From the NCBI GenBank assembly GCA_947173865.1, contig CAMWGS010000104.1:1-7314 (forward strand): a stretch of 7,314 nt of DNA. Reading direction: 5' to 3'. Positions 1-6,053 of the stretch are shown here, one piece after another. The notes under the pieces were generated by a model that was not told where the DNA came from, searched no databases, and worked only from the letters and a program-made list of their open reading frames with translations. This DNA comes from an uncultured Ruminococcus sp. Lineage in GTDB: Bacteria > Bacillota > Clostridia > Oscillospirales > Ruminococcaceae. The number at the start of each line of letters is the position of its first letter. The stretch's first letter is position 1. The translations under genes were made by a program, and so were the position numbers.

Positions 1-22
1 AAAAAAAAAAAAAAAAAAAAAA
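1..22. repeat. 22-base poly(A) tract at window edge
   Basis: The window opens with an uninterrupted run of 22 A residues, followed by AT-rich DNA with no gene until 145. It may be a true homopolymer, the U-tract side of a minus-strand terminator whose stem lies outside the window, or an assembly-edge artefact. The sequence alone cannot separate these. Confidence 0.6.
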
Positions 23-119
23 TGGCAACAAAATTAATAAAAAATTTTTACTACTTTTATTGTAATTCAAGTATATCACATTAATATTGAAATTTTATTG
101 AATATTTCCGAATTTTCCG

Positions 120-235
120 ATAAAATAGAAAAGAGGTTTTTAATATGAAAAAATTTATTGCGGTACTTGCCTTTACGGCGGTATTATGTTCGTTTGCTTC
201 ATGTGGAAATGATGTTGCCGACAAAACAACAGAAG
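120..235 (+). repeat. Direct repeat, left copy (RBS, signal peptide, linker start)
   Basis: This segment matches 1231-1346 at a spacing of 1111 bases. The match starts 25 bases before the ATG (TAAAATAGAAAAGAGGTT in both) and runs through the signal peptide. Over the first 26 codons I count 6 differences in 78 bases, five of them synonymous. Similarity weakens in the linker, although a 26-base identical block recurs there (259-284 versus 1370-1395). Confidence 0.85.
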
Positions 236-1239
236 AATCTTCTGTTACTTCTATTTCTGAGGAAGTAACGGAAGAAGAAACTACGGAAGAAATGGTAACA
301 GAAGAAGTGACTACGGAAGAAGAAACAACTGTTGAAACAACAGATGAAAATGCCGAATATCAGGAAATAATAGAAAATTTCTTTGAATGCTCAGCCAATA
401 ATGACATAGACGGCATAATAAAAGTATCATATCCCGACAAATATTTTGATACTATAAAGTTACTTTACGAAACGGAAATAATTGACCCGCTGTGTTTCCA
501 ATTTTTAGATACAATATCTTTTAAAAATTTTAATCTTTACAGTATTGACTCAACAGAACCTCTTGCACAGGATTATATATCCCTGTTTGACGACAACTAT
601 GGACAATTTCAGACTATAGGTGAATATATCGAACAGAACGGCACTGAAAATGTTGATGAAATAAAAAAGATTACAGGAGAGCTACAACTCAATAATGCAT
701 ATTTTCATGTAGAAAATGCTGTAAAACTCACCTGTATGCTGTCTCGTGAACCTGTCGACGATTCATGGGACGAATCAGAATATGAATCATTTATAGACTG
801 GGAATTTATACTCTATTATATCGACGGTGAGGGCTGGAAAATAGACTTCTGGCTTGTATCTTCCATGTATGAAACGGAGAAAGAAGCCGTGTATCAGGAA
901 ACTGAATATATATATAATTCAGCGGAAACCGTTCTTTCCGAAACGGAAACAGAATCTGAAAACTTTATTGTTTCGTCCGACAGCAGTAAAAACTACAATG
1001 TAAGCAGTGAATTTGCGGACAATTTTGTAAACGGCATAAGTAAGTATTATCAGAAGAATGACAATCTTGAATACTTCATTGTTGTGGAAAACGGTGAGAT
1101 TTCAAATGTAAGCGGTGTATACGAGGGAAAACCAAAGTCTTTCAGTTCATTCCCTGACAAGTATAAATATACGGAAGATGACTATATTATACTTTCATAT
1201 GAAGAAGATTATCAGATTTGTCTTGATAAAATAAAATAG
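145..1239 (+). CDS. Lipoprotein of unknown function, copy 1 of a tandem pair
   Basis: This is a predicted secreted lipoprotein of 364 residues. The N-terminus has two lysines, a hydrophobic stretch (residues 4-17) and the lipobox FASC with the lipidated cysteine at residue 20. Residues 28-68 form a Glu/Thr-rich, low-complexity linker, probably a flexible spacer from the membrane. A folded region follows, with YYIDGEGWK at 224-232; this pattern resembles the last strands of NTF2-like lipoprotein domains, but that is only an inference. A second conserved block covers residues 274-364, from FIVSSDSSKNYNV onward. The start is supported by AAGAGG (131-136) eight bases upstream. The next gene is a full-length paralogue 16 bases downstream, so the two are probably co-transcribed. 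I do not recognise the family and assign no function; a substrate-binding or surface-sensing role would be guesswork. Confidence 0.9.
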   Translation: MKKFIAVLAFTAVLCSFASCGNDVADKTTEESSVTSISEEVTEEETTEEMVTEEVTTEEETTVETTDENAEYQEIIENFFECSANNDIDGIIKVSYPDKYFDTIKLLYETEIIDPLCFQFLDTISFKNFNLYSIDSTEPLAQDYISLFDDNYGQFQTIGEYIEQNGTENVDEIKKITGELQLNNAYFHVENAVKLTCMLSREPVDDSWDESEYESFIDWEFILYYIDGEGWKIDFWLVSSMYETEKEAVYQETEYIYNSAETVLSETETESENFIVSSDSSKNYNVSSEFADNFVNGISKYYQKNDNLEYFIVVENGEISNVSGVYEGKPKSFSSFPDKYKYTEDDYIILSYEEDYQICLDKIK

Positions 1240-1346
1240 AAAAGAGGTTATTACTATGAAAAAAATTATTGCGGTGCTTGCCTTTACGGCGGTATTGTGT
1301 TCGTTTGCCTCATGCGGAAACGATGTTGCCGACGAAATTTCGGAAG
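1231..1346 (+). repeat. Direct repeat, right copy (includes stop codon of copy 1)
   Basis: This is the partner of the segment at 120-235. The repeat contains the TAG that ends the first lipoprotein gene (1237-1239); in the left copy the same TAAAATAG lies in non-coding DNA. The duplication joint therefore supplies the stop codon, the ribosome binding site and the signal peptide together. Confidence 0.85.
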
Positions 1347-2401
1347 AATTTTCTGTGACTTCTGTTTCTGAGGAAGTAACGGAAGAAGAAACTACAGAAG
1401 AAGTAACCGAATCCGAAACAGATGAAGTCACCGAAGAAGAAACCGACGGGAAAGAATCAGAAAATATAACCGAATCAGCTGAAAAACTGTCCGCCGAAGG
1501 TTCTTATGAAGAAGCAATAGAAATGCTTGTGGAGTGCATTAACAACAAAGACGCTGAAGGAATGATTAGCCTTGTATTTCCCGACAGATATTATAACGTT
1601 ATTGAAATTATAGCGGAAATGAACGGTGTTTCACTTGATGAAGTTGCTGACGATATGTACGATACGTCAAATGAAAGTTTACGCCTTGCTGAAATTATTT
1701 CCGATGAGCCTATAACTGATGACTATATGGTACTGATTAACGAAATGTACGGTGGATTTCAGGCGATAAGTGACTACATTGAAAAGAACGGCAGTGAAAA
1801 TATAGATTACGACGAATTTGCAGAAGCTATTGATATGTCAGATTTAAAACCGTACTTTGAAATCAGTGACGGACATTTAGTCAATTGTATATTTGAATCT
1901 GAGAACAAAAACGGTGAAAAAGATACCTATGAACAGGAACTTATCATGTACTATATTGACGGTGAGGGCTGGAAAACCGACCTTTTTATGATGGGCTATA
2001 TAAAGAAAGCAAAACAGGCAAGTATAAATTCAGGTGCTGCCACAATGTATAAAGCGTCCGCAGCTTCGCTCACCGAACTGGACGAGCCGGACGTTGAACT
2101 GCCTGAAACCTGCATTATATCTTCCGACCACAACAGAAGCTATAATGTAAACGACGATTTTGTAAGTCAGTTTGAAGAAAGGCTTGAAAATTTTTTCTCA
2201 GACTATAAAGAATATAATTACTTTATAGTAATACAAAACGGTACGGCCGTTTATACAGCAATTACAAAATCCGAAAATCTACAATATATCGGAACTTATC
2301 CTGCCAACAAGATTTATTCGGCAGATAATGAGTATGTCACAAAAGACGAAAAAATCACATATGACGAAATCTATAATATTTGTCTTGAACAGTTAAAATA
2401 A
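1256..2401 (+). CDS. Lipoprotein of unknown function, copy 2 of a tandem pair
   Basis: This 381-residue predicted lipoprotein is a paralogue of the gene just upstream. The signal peptide is the same except for residue 4, with FASC and the lipidated cysteine at residue 20, followed by a longer acidic Glu/Thr/Ser linker (about 27-78). The mature part shares scattered blocks with copy 1: a VECINNKD-like segment near 92-99, YGGFQAISDYIEKNGSEN, YYIDGEGWK at 232-240, and the C-terminal domain at 286-381 (SSDHNRSYNV, YFIVIQNG, then YNICLEQLK). The AAGAGG ribosome binding site (1242-1247) lies immediately after the stop codon of copy 1, so translation may be coupled. The gene ends six bases before a strong terminator stem. 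Function is unknown. The C-terminal FIVIQNG...GTYP pattern loosely recalls the ends of some Ruminococcus pilin-like proteins, but I would not name it on that basis. Confidence 0.9.
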   Translation: MKKIIAVLAFTAVLCSFASCGNDVADEISEEFSVTSVSEEVTEEETTEEVTESETDEVTEEETDGKESENITESAEKLSAEGSYEEAIEMLVECINNKDAEGMISLVFPDRYYNVIEIIAEMNGVSLDEVADDMYDTSNESLRLAEIISDEPITDDYMVLINEMYGGFQAISDYIEKNGSENIDYDEFAEAIDMSDLKPYFEISDGHLVNCIFESENKNGEKDTYEQELIMYYIDGEGWKTDLFMMGYIKKAKQASINSGAATMYKASAASLTELDEPDVELPETCIISSDHNRSYNVNDDFVSQFEERLENFFSDYKEYNYFIVIQNGTAVYTAITKSENLQYIGTYPANKIYSADNEYVTKDEKITYDEIYNICLEQLK

Positions 2402-2405
2402 AAAT

Positions 2406-2441
2406 AAATACCCACACAGTTTTTATTCTGTGTGGGTATTT
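2406..2441. terminator. Bidirectional rho-independent terminator
   Basis: A perfect 14-bp stem (AAATACCCACACAG at 2406-2419 pairing with 2428-2441) encloses an 8-base loop. T-rich DNA follows on both strands: TTTTAATTT on the plus side and ATTTTATTTT when read on the minus side. It sits between the stop of the second lipoprotein gene (2401) and the stop of the convergent acetyltransferase gene (2447), so it very probably ends both transcripts. Confidence 0.93.
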
Positions 2442-2446
2442 TAATT

Positions 2447-2914
2447 TCATAGAATAATCTTCATATTGTGATACTTTGAACGAATTTCTTTAAATCCTAC
2501 GGATTTATAAAGATTATATCCACAGTCGGTTGATTTCAGTTCGACAAAATCAAGTTTCATTTCCTTTGCGTCGGAAATTAAGACATTCATTATTCTTCCT
2601 GCAATACCTTTTCTTCTGCATTCAGGTTTTGTATATACATTCATAACAATTCCCGTTCTGCCGTTAATAAAGTCAGGATTGGCAGGTTTTTCAGATAAAA
2701 GCAGAAAACAACACGAAACTATTCTTTCCGGTTTTACAATATATACAAACAAATCTTTATTAAGATGATTCCTGTAATAAACCGGAAGCTGATTTTTAAT
2801 CTTCTGAATCTGAACGTCAGTAAGACTGCCGTAATCCTCAGTAAGATAATCAATTCTCATCTGAACAAGTTCATTAATATCTTTTGAATCTGCTTTTTCA
2901 ACTTTGATTTGCAT
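2447..2914 (-). CDS. GNAT family N-acetyltransferase
   Basis: The product is a 155-residue acetyltransferase of the GNAT (acetyltransf_1) fold, which transfers an acetyl group from acetyl-CoA to an amine; the substrate cannot be read from the sequence. The acetyl-CoA pyrophosphate loop is visible as RRKGIA at residues 100-105 (the R-x-x-G-x-A pattern), following the motif A strand GIVMNVYT. Motif B follows with YNLYKSVGF at 133-141. The start is the ATG at 2914: GAGG lies six bases upstream, and the TAA of nifU is only one base away (TAATATG), which suggests translational coupling. The reading frame stays open upstream to 3016, but that part lies inside nifU. It is the last gene of the minus-strand operon, just before the shared terminator. 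A link to Fe-S metabolism is not implied by the sequence itself. Confidence 0.9.
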   Translation of the reverse strand: MQIKVEKADSKDINELVQMRIDYLTEDYGSLTDVQIQKIKNQLPVYYRNHLNKDLFVYIVKPERIVSCCFLLLSEKPANPDFINGRTGIVMNVYTKPECRRKGIAGRIMNVLISDAKEMKLDFVELKSTDCGYNLYKSVGFKEIRSKYHNMKIIL

Positions 2915-2915
2915 A

Positions 2916-3332
2916 TTATTCCTCGGGTTCTTTGATTTCTCCCACAATCGGAAGCGGGTCAATGCCCTGTCTTGTGTAGTAATCGGAAAGTGCAGAACGT
3001 ACAGCCTGCTCAGCAAGCACGGAACAGTGTACCTTTACAGCAGGAAGACCGTCAAGAGCCTCAACAACAGCATCATTTGTAAGCTTGAGAGCGTCGTCAA
3101 TGGACTTACCCTTTATAAGTTCTGTAGCCATTGATGAAGTGGCAACTGCCGCACCACAGCCGAATGTCTTGAATTTAGCGTCTGTAATAATACCGTCGTC
3201 GATTTTGAGGTACATCTTCATGATGTCACCGCACTTTGCGTTTCCTATTTCACCAACGCCGTCAGCGTTTTCAATTTCGCCTACGTTTCTCGGATTTGAA
3301 AAATGGTCAAGTACCTTTTCACTGTACATCAT
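2916..3332 (-). CDS. nifU: Fe-S cluster assembly scaffold protein NifU/IscU
   Basis: This is the scaffold on which [2Fe-2S] and [4Fe-4S] clusters are built from sulfur delivered by the cysteine desulfurase. The 138-residue protein is a single NifU N-terminal (IscU) domain. The start resembles the family's YSEKVLDHFSNPRNVG. The three ligand cysteines are present: C34 in KCGD with the conserved D36, C59 in FGCGAA, and C103 in VHCS followed by VLAEQA. No C-terminal NFU domain or ferredoxin-like middle domain is fused, and the insertion typical of SufU is absent, so it belongs to the short clostridial NifU/IscU class. The start is the first of two adjacent ATGs; AAGGAG at 3344-3349 is 11 bases upstream. 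The gene is 22 bases downstream of the YwqG gene and shares an operon with nifS. Confidence 0.95.
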   Translation of the reverse strand: MMYSEKVLDHFSNPRNVGEIENADGVGEIGNAKCGDIMKMYLKIDDGIITDAKFKTFGCGAAVATSSMATELIKGKSIDDALKLTNDAVVEALDGLPAVKVHCSVLAEQAVRSALSDYYTRQGIDPLPIVGEIKEPEE

Positions 3333-3354
3333 AATATATCATTCTCCTTTATAT

Positions 3355-4056
3355 TTAACAGCAGTCCCAGTTATAGAGGACATCGCTGAAATCACAATTT
3401 TTTAGTTTTTCGCTGTTTATGAAGAAATTTCCCACGCCTGAATCTCCCCACATAACTATATCTTCTTCACCGATATAGTCCGTGTCAAGCTGAAACAGCA
3501 GAAAATCATAATATTCAAGCTGTTTTTCGTCACGTAGGTCACTCTGTGTAAAGTAAGGATAGCCACCGACTTTATGACTTGAATTTATTTCCCAGCTCTC
3601 TTCATCGTCATCTTCGATTTCATCATAGTCAATATAACTATCTTCCGACTTCTCAAAACTCATACCACACTCACGGAAAACAGGAAAATTACTATATTCA
3701 CTGTCGTCATACCCGTTCTTTACGAACTTATTTTCTATTTTCTCTTTTGTTACAGTTCGGTCAGTTTCGGAGTAATATATAATTCTGAAACCATCCTGAT
3801 TAGTCGGATTGACCCCATCCAAACCACAATCATCATCATTCATAATCCAGAACTGCAAAAGTCCCTTATTCATGAAACCGTCAAGCTGAATTTTGTCGCA
3901 CTCTATCTGTGCGAGAAGTCTTAACTGATTGCCGTTGCTGTCTGTCGGGAAATCCTTGTCATGCGGAATATAGCCCAGTCCGCCTGCCTTACTCTCAAAA
4001 ATTGACGGCTTTGTGTCGGTCAGTGTAATTTTCATACACGACTTTGTATTATTCAT
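3355..4056 (-). CDS. YwqG/DUF1963 family protein between nifS and nifU
   Basis: This 233-residue cytoplasmic protein belongs to the YwqG (DUF1963) family, which has no settled biochemical function. Family hallmarks are LRLLAQIECDKI (46-55), GLLQFWI (65-71), FRIIYY (90-95), KVGGYPYFTQSD (162-173) and MWGDSGVGNFFI (202-213). An acidic patch lies near 143-154. It has seven cysteines (7, 53, 77, 130, 221, 232, 233), including a C-terminal pair in YNWDCC. The chosen ATG has AGGTGA five bases upstream and overlaps the end of nifS by eight bases; a GTG three codons upstream (4065) and an ATG at 4035 are alternatives. It lies exactly between the desulfurase and the scaffold, so co-expression with Fe-S assembly is very likely. 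A functional link is inference only. Family assignment is firm; role is unknown. Confidence 0.9.
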   Translation of the reverse strand: MNNTKSCMKITLTDTKPSIFESKAGGLGYIPHDKDFPTDSNGNQLRLLAQIECDKIQLDGFMNKGLLQFWIMNDDDCGLDGVNPTNQDGFRIIYYSETDRTVTKEKIENKFVKNGYDDSEYSNFPVFRECGMSFEKSEDSYIDYDEIEDDDEESWEINSSHKVGGYPYFTQSDLRDEKQLEYYDFLLFQLDTDYIGEEDIVMWGDSGVGNFFINSEKLKNCDFSDVLYNWDCC

Positions 4057-5239
4057 AACTTTCACCTTTCATCATCTTTTCCCACACAGGTGACATTGAA
4101 CGCAGTCTGTCAACTACTTTCGGAACAACCTCCAGAATGTAGTCAACATCTTCGTCAGTAATGTCCTCCTCAATCGAAAGTCGGAGAGAACCGTGTGCAA
4201 CTTCATGTTTCAGACCGATTGAAAGAAGTACATGAGACGGGTCAAGAGAGCCTGAAGTGCAGGCAGAACCCGATGAAGCACATATACCGTTCAAGTCAAG
4301 CATAAGAAGAAGTGACTCACCCTCTATTCCCTCAATGGAAATATTAAGATTACCGGGCAGACGCTTGTCCCTGTCACCGTTGAGGCGTGTATAGGGAAGT
4401 TTCAGAATACCGTCAATAAGTCTGTTTCTTCTCGGAACAATAACAGCTGTCTTTTCGGCAATATTCTTTGTAGTGTTTTCAATGGCAACGCCAAGCCCCA
4501 CTATAGCAGGAACATTCTCCGTACCTGCACGCTTGTTACGTTCCTGAGCTCCGCCGTGAATAAGATTGGGAAGTGTTATTCCCTTTCTTACGTACAATGC
4601 ACCTATACCCTTCTGTGCATGAATCTTGTGACCCGAAAGTGAAAGCATATCAATGCCCTGTTTCTTGACATCAATTTCAACGTGTCCCACAGCCTGTACA
4701 GCGTCAGTATGGAAAATCACTTTTTTCTCTTTGCATATCTTTGCAATTTCATCAATCGACTGGATTGTTCCTATTTCGTTGTTTGCGTACATGATTGTGA
4801 CAAGTGCCGTATCTTCACGGATTGCATTTTTTATATCTTCGGGATTTACAAAACCGTCAGCACTTACAGGAACATATGTTACCTCAAAACCGTGTTTTTC
4901 AAGATATTCACAGGTATGAAGCACCGCATGATGTTCAAAAACAGATGTAATAATATGTTTCTTACCCTTTTTAGCCATGCTTTCGGCAACGCCCTTTATT
5001 GCCCAGTTGTCAGCCTCAGAACCACAGCTTGTAAAGAAAATCTCTCTCGGTTCTGCACCGATAGCCTTTGCAACCTTTTCTCTTGCTTCTTCAACGTCTT
5101 TCTGTGCGTCTCTGCCGAGTTTGTATATACTTGATGCATTTCCGTAAGCCTTTGTGAAATGCGGAAGCATAGCACTGAGAACTTCTTCCGAAACGGCAGT
5201 AGTAGCGGCATTGTCCGCATAAATAAATCTTTTTTCCAT
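4049..5239 (-). CDS. nifS: Cysteine desulfurase NifS/IscS
   Basis: This PLP enzyme converts L-cysteine to alanine and a persulfide that feeds Fe-S cluster assembly. It is 396 residues, normal for class I NifS/IscS desulfurases. Visible features are the N-terminal YADNAATT, EHH at 102-104 (ring-stacking histidine), HTDAVQ at 177-182 (D179 and Q182 near the cofactor), the PLP lysine K205 in SLSGHK, the RAGTEN segment at 237-242, and the catalytic loop SSGSACTSG with C327. That loop has the long class I form (SGSLDPSHVL follows), as in NifS rather than SufS. AGGAGGT lies seven bases before the ATG, directly after the rnhA stop. It overlaps the YwqG gene by eight bases, and the scaffold gene nifU is next. 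The name nifS is used in the clostridial sense; no nitrogenase gene is present in the window. Confidence 0.96.
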   Translation of the reverse strand: MEKRFIYADNAATTAVSEEVLSAMLPHFTKAYGNASSIYKLGRDAQKDVEEAREKVAKAIGAEPREIFFTSCGSEADNWAIKGVAESMAKKGKKHIITSVFEHHAVLHTCEYLEKHGFEVTYVPVSADGFVNPEDIKNAIREDTALVTIMYANNEIGTIQSIDEIAKICKEKKVIFHTDAVQAVGHVEIDVKKQGIDMLSLSGHKIHAQKGIGALYVRKGITLPNLIHGGAQERNKRAGTENVPAIVGLGVAIENTTKNIAEKTAVIVPRRNRLIDGILKLPYTRLNGDRDKRLPGNLNISIEGIEGESLLLMLDLNGICASSGSACTSGSLDPSHVLLSIGLKHEVAHGSLRLSIEEDITDEDVDYILEVVPKVVDRLRSMSPVWEKMMKGESYE

Positions 5240-5255
5240 AAAAAATACCTCCTCT

Positions 5256-5696
5256 TTATTTTAACGAGTATATATCACGCTGTTCAACGGCAAGTCTGTC
5301 ACAGCGTTCGTTTTCGGGGTGTCCCGCATGACCTTTCACCCAGTTGAAAGTCACTTCATGTTTTTCAAGAAGCGGAATAAGCTGTTTCCAAAGGTCCGTA
5401 TTCGGAACAGGTTCACCCTTTTTAACCCAGTTTTTTTTCTGCCAGTTGTAAACCCAGCCTTTTTTAACACTGTCAGCAACATATTTACTGTCCGTTGTCA
5501 GAATAACTTTGCACGGTTCTTTCAGTACCGACAATGCAACAATAACACCTGTAAGTTCCATTCTATTATTTGTAGTCGCACTCTCACCTCCTGAAAGCTC
5601 TTTTTCATGCGTACCATAACGCATCACTATTCCGTAGCCTCCTGCACCGGGATTGCCGCTGCACGCACCGTCTGTAAATATTTCAACCGTTTTAAT
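5256..5696 (-). CDS. rnhA: Ribonuclease HI, probable ATT start
   Basis: RNase HI cleaves the RNA strand of RNA-DNA hybrids (R-loops, primers). From the proposed ATT start the protein is 146 residues with the complete catalytic set: D9 in FTDGACSGNPG, E47 in NRMEL, D69 in TTDSKY, H123 in KGHAGHPENE and D133 in RCD. Each is one position before its Escherichia coli counterpart (D10, E48, D70, H124, D134), which supports this start. AGGAG (5706-5710) sits nine bases before the ATT at 5696. The only standard start in frame is an ATG at 5726, giving 156 residues, but it has no ribosome binding site and is overlapped by the promoter. No in-frame GTG or TTG lies between them. The gene is first in the operon, 16 bases before nifS. 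Identity is certain; the start codon is the uncertain part. Confidence 0.93.
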   Translation of the reverse strand: MKTVEIFTDGACSGNPGAGGYGIVMRYGTHEKELSGGESATTNNRMELTGVIVALSVLKEPCKVILTTDSKYVADSVKKGWVYNWQKKNWVKKGEPVPNTDLWKQLIPLLEKHEVTFNWVKGHAGHPENERCDRLAVEQRDIYSLK

Positions 5697-5728
5697 AAAA
5701 ATCCACTCCTGACTAAACGTATACATAT

Positions 5729-5757
5729 ATTATAACCTATCATTTCCATAAAATGAA
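5729..5757 (-). promoter_or_regulatory. Promoter of the rnhA-nifS-ywqG-nifU operon
   Basis: On the minus strand there is a perfect -10 box, TATAAT (5734-5729), with a weak -35 TTCATT (5757-5752) 17 bases upstream. The predicted transcription start is an A near 5722, about 26 bases before the proposed ATT start of rnhA. No other convincing promoter is seen within the five-gene run, so this probably drives the whole operon. Confidence 0.6.
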
Positions 5758-5936
5758 TATATGTTAACCATATGAAACGCATAATATATGTTAGCATAAA
5801 CTTACTAAAATTAAAGCGAATAATATATTTCCGTAAGTGAATATAATTGAAAAATCATTTCAAGTATACAAAACATATAATAGTATTTGATAATTACATT
5901 TCGTTATTATGCACAAATTTTTTGCCTGATTTTCGT

Positions 5937-5999
5937 TGAAAACAGTTTTAAGGCTATATTACGTTGAAATTTTTTCATGCCGGTCTTAACTGTTTTTCA
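5937..5999. repeat. Large imperfect inverted repeat
   Basis: The left arm at 5937-5954 (TGAAAACAGTTTTAAGGC) pairs with the right arm at 5979-5999 (GCC, GGT bulge, then CTTAACTGTTTTTCA). Besides the three-base bulge, small bulges of one and two bases are needed. The 24-base loop could form a small inner TGAA/TTCA stem. It lies just upstream of the promoter at 6019 and lacks a clean terminal U run, so it may be a protein-binding palindrome or a weak terminator. Confidence 0.5.
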
Positions 6000-6018
6000 T
6001 AAAGGTGTTAAAATACAC

Positions 6019-6047
6019 TTGCTTTTTTTCAAAAAATATGTTATTAT
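6019..6047 (+). promoter_or_regulatory. Extended -10 promoter of the membrane-protein gene
   Basis: TTGCTT (6019-6024), a 17-base spacer, and TATTAT (6042-6047) preceded by TGT make a good extended -10 promoter. The predicted start is near 6053-6054, giving a leader of about 200 bases before the gene at 6258. Confidence 0.6.
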
Positions 6048-6053
6048 AAAATA

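Noticed and set aside
98..126. TTGAAT, 17-base spacer, TAAAAT as a promoter for the first lipoprotein gene
   Set aside because: The boxes look good, but transcription would begin near 133, inside the AAGAGG ribosome binding site at 131-136, leaving no usable leader. The TAAAAT word is also repeated inside copy 1 at 1232-1237.
1195..1431. Minus-strand reading frame rich in Ser/Thr/Val with a hydrophobic end
   Set aside because: It is the antisense shadow of the Glu/Thr-rich linker and signal peptide of copy 2; it has no independent support.
2915..3016. N-terminal extension of the acetyltransferase to 3016
   Set aside because: The extra 34 residues lie in another frame inside nifU, do not resemble GNAT sequence, and the ATG at 2914 has a GAGG site and matches the family start.
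3085..3405. Plus-strand reading frame opposite nifU
   Set aside because: It is antisense to conserved NifU codons and has no family resemblance or ribosome binding site.
4653..5134. Overlapping plus-strand reading frames opposite nifS
   Set aside because: They are antisense to a fully conserved cysteine desulfurase, have no recognisable domains, and show Phe/Cys/Ser-rich composition typical of shadow frames.
5842..5881. TATAAT words at 5842-5847 and 5876-5881 as promoters
   Set aside because: No acceptable -35 box lies 16-18 bases upstream of either; such words are expected by chance in DNA this AT-rich.
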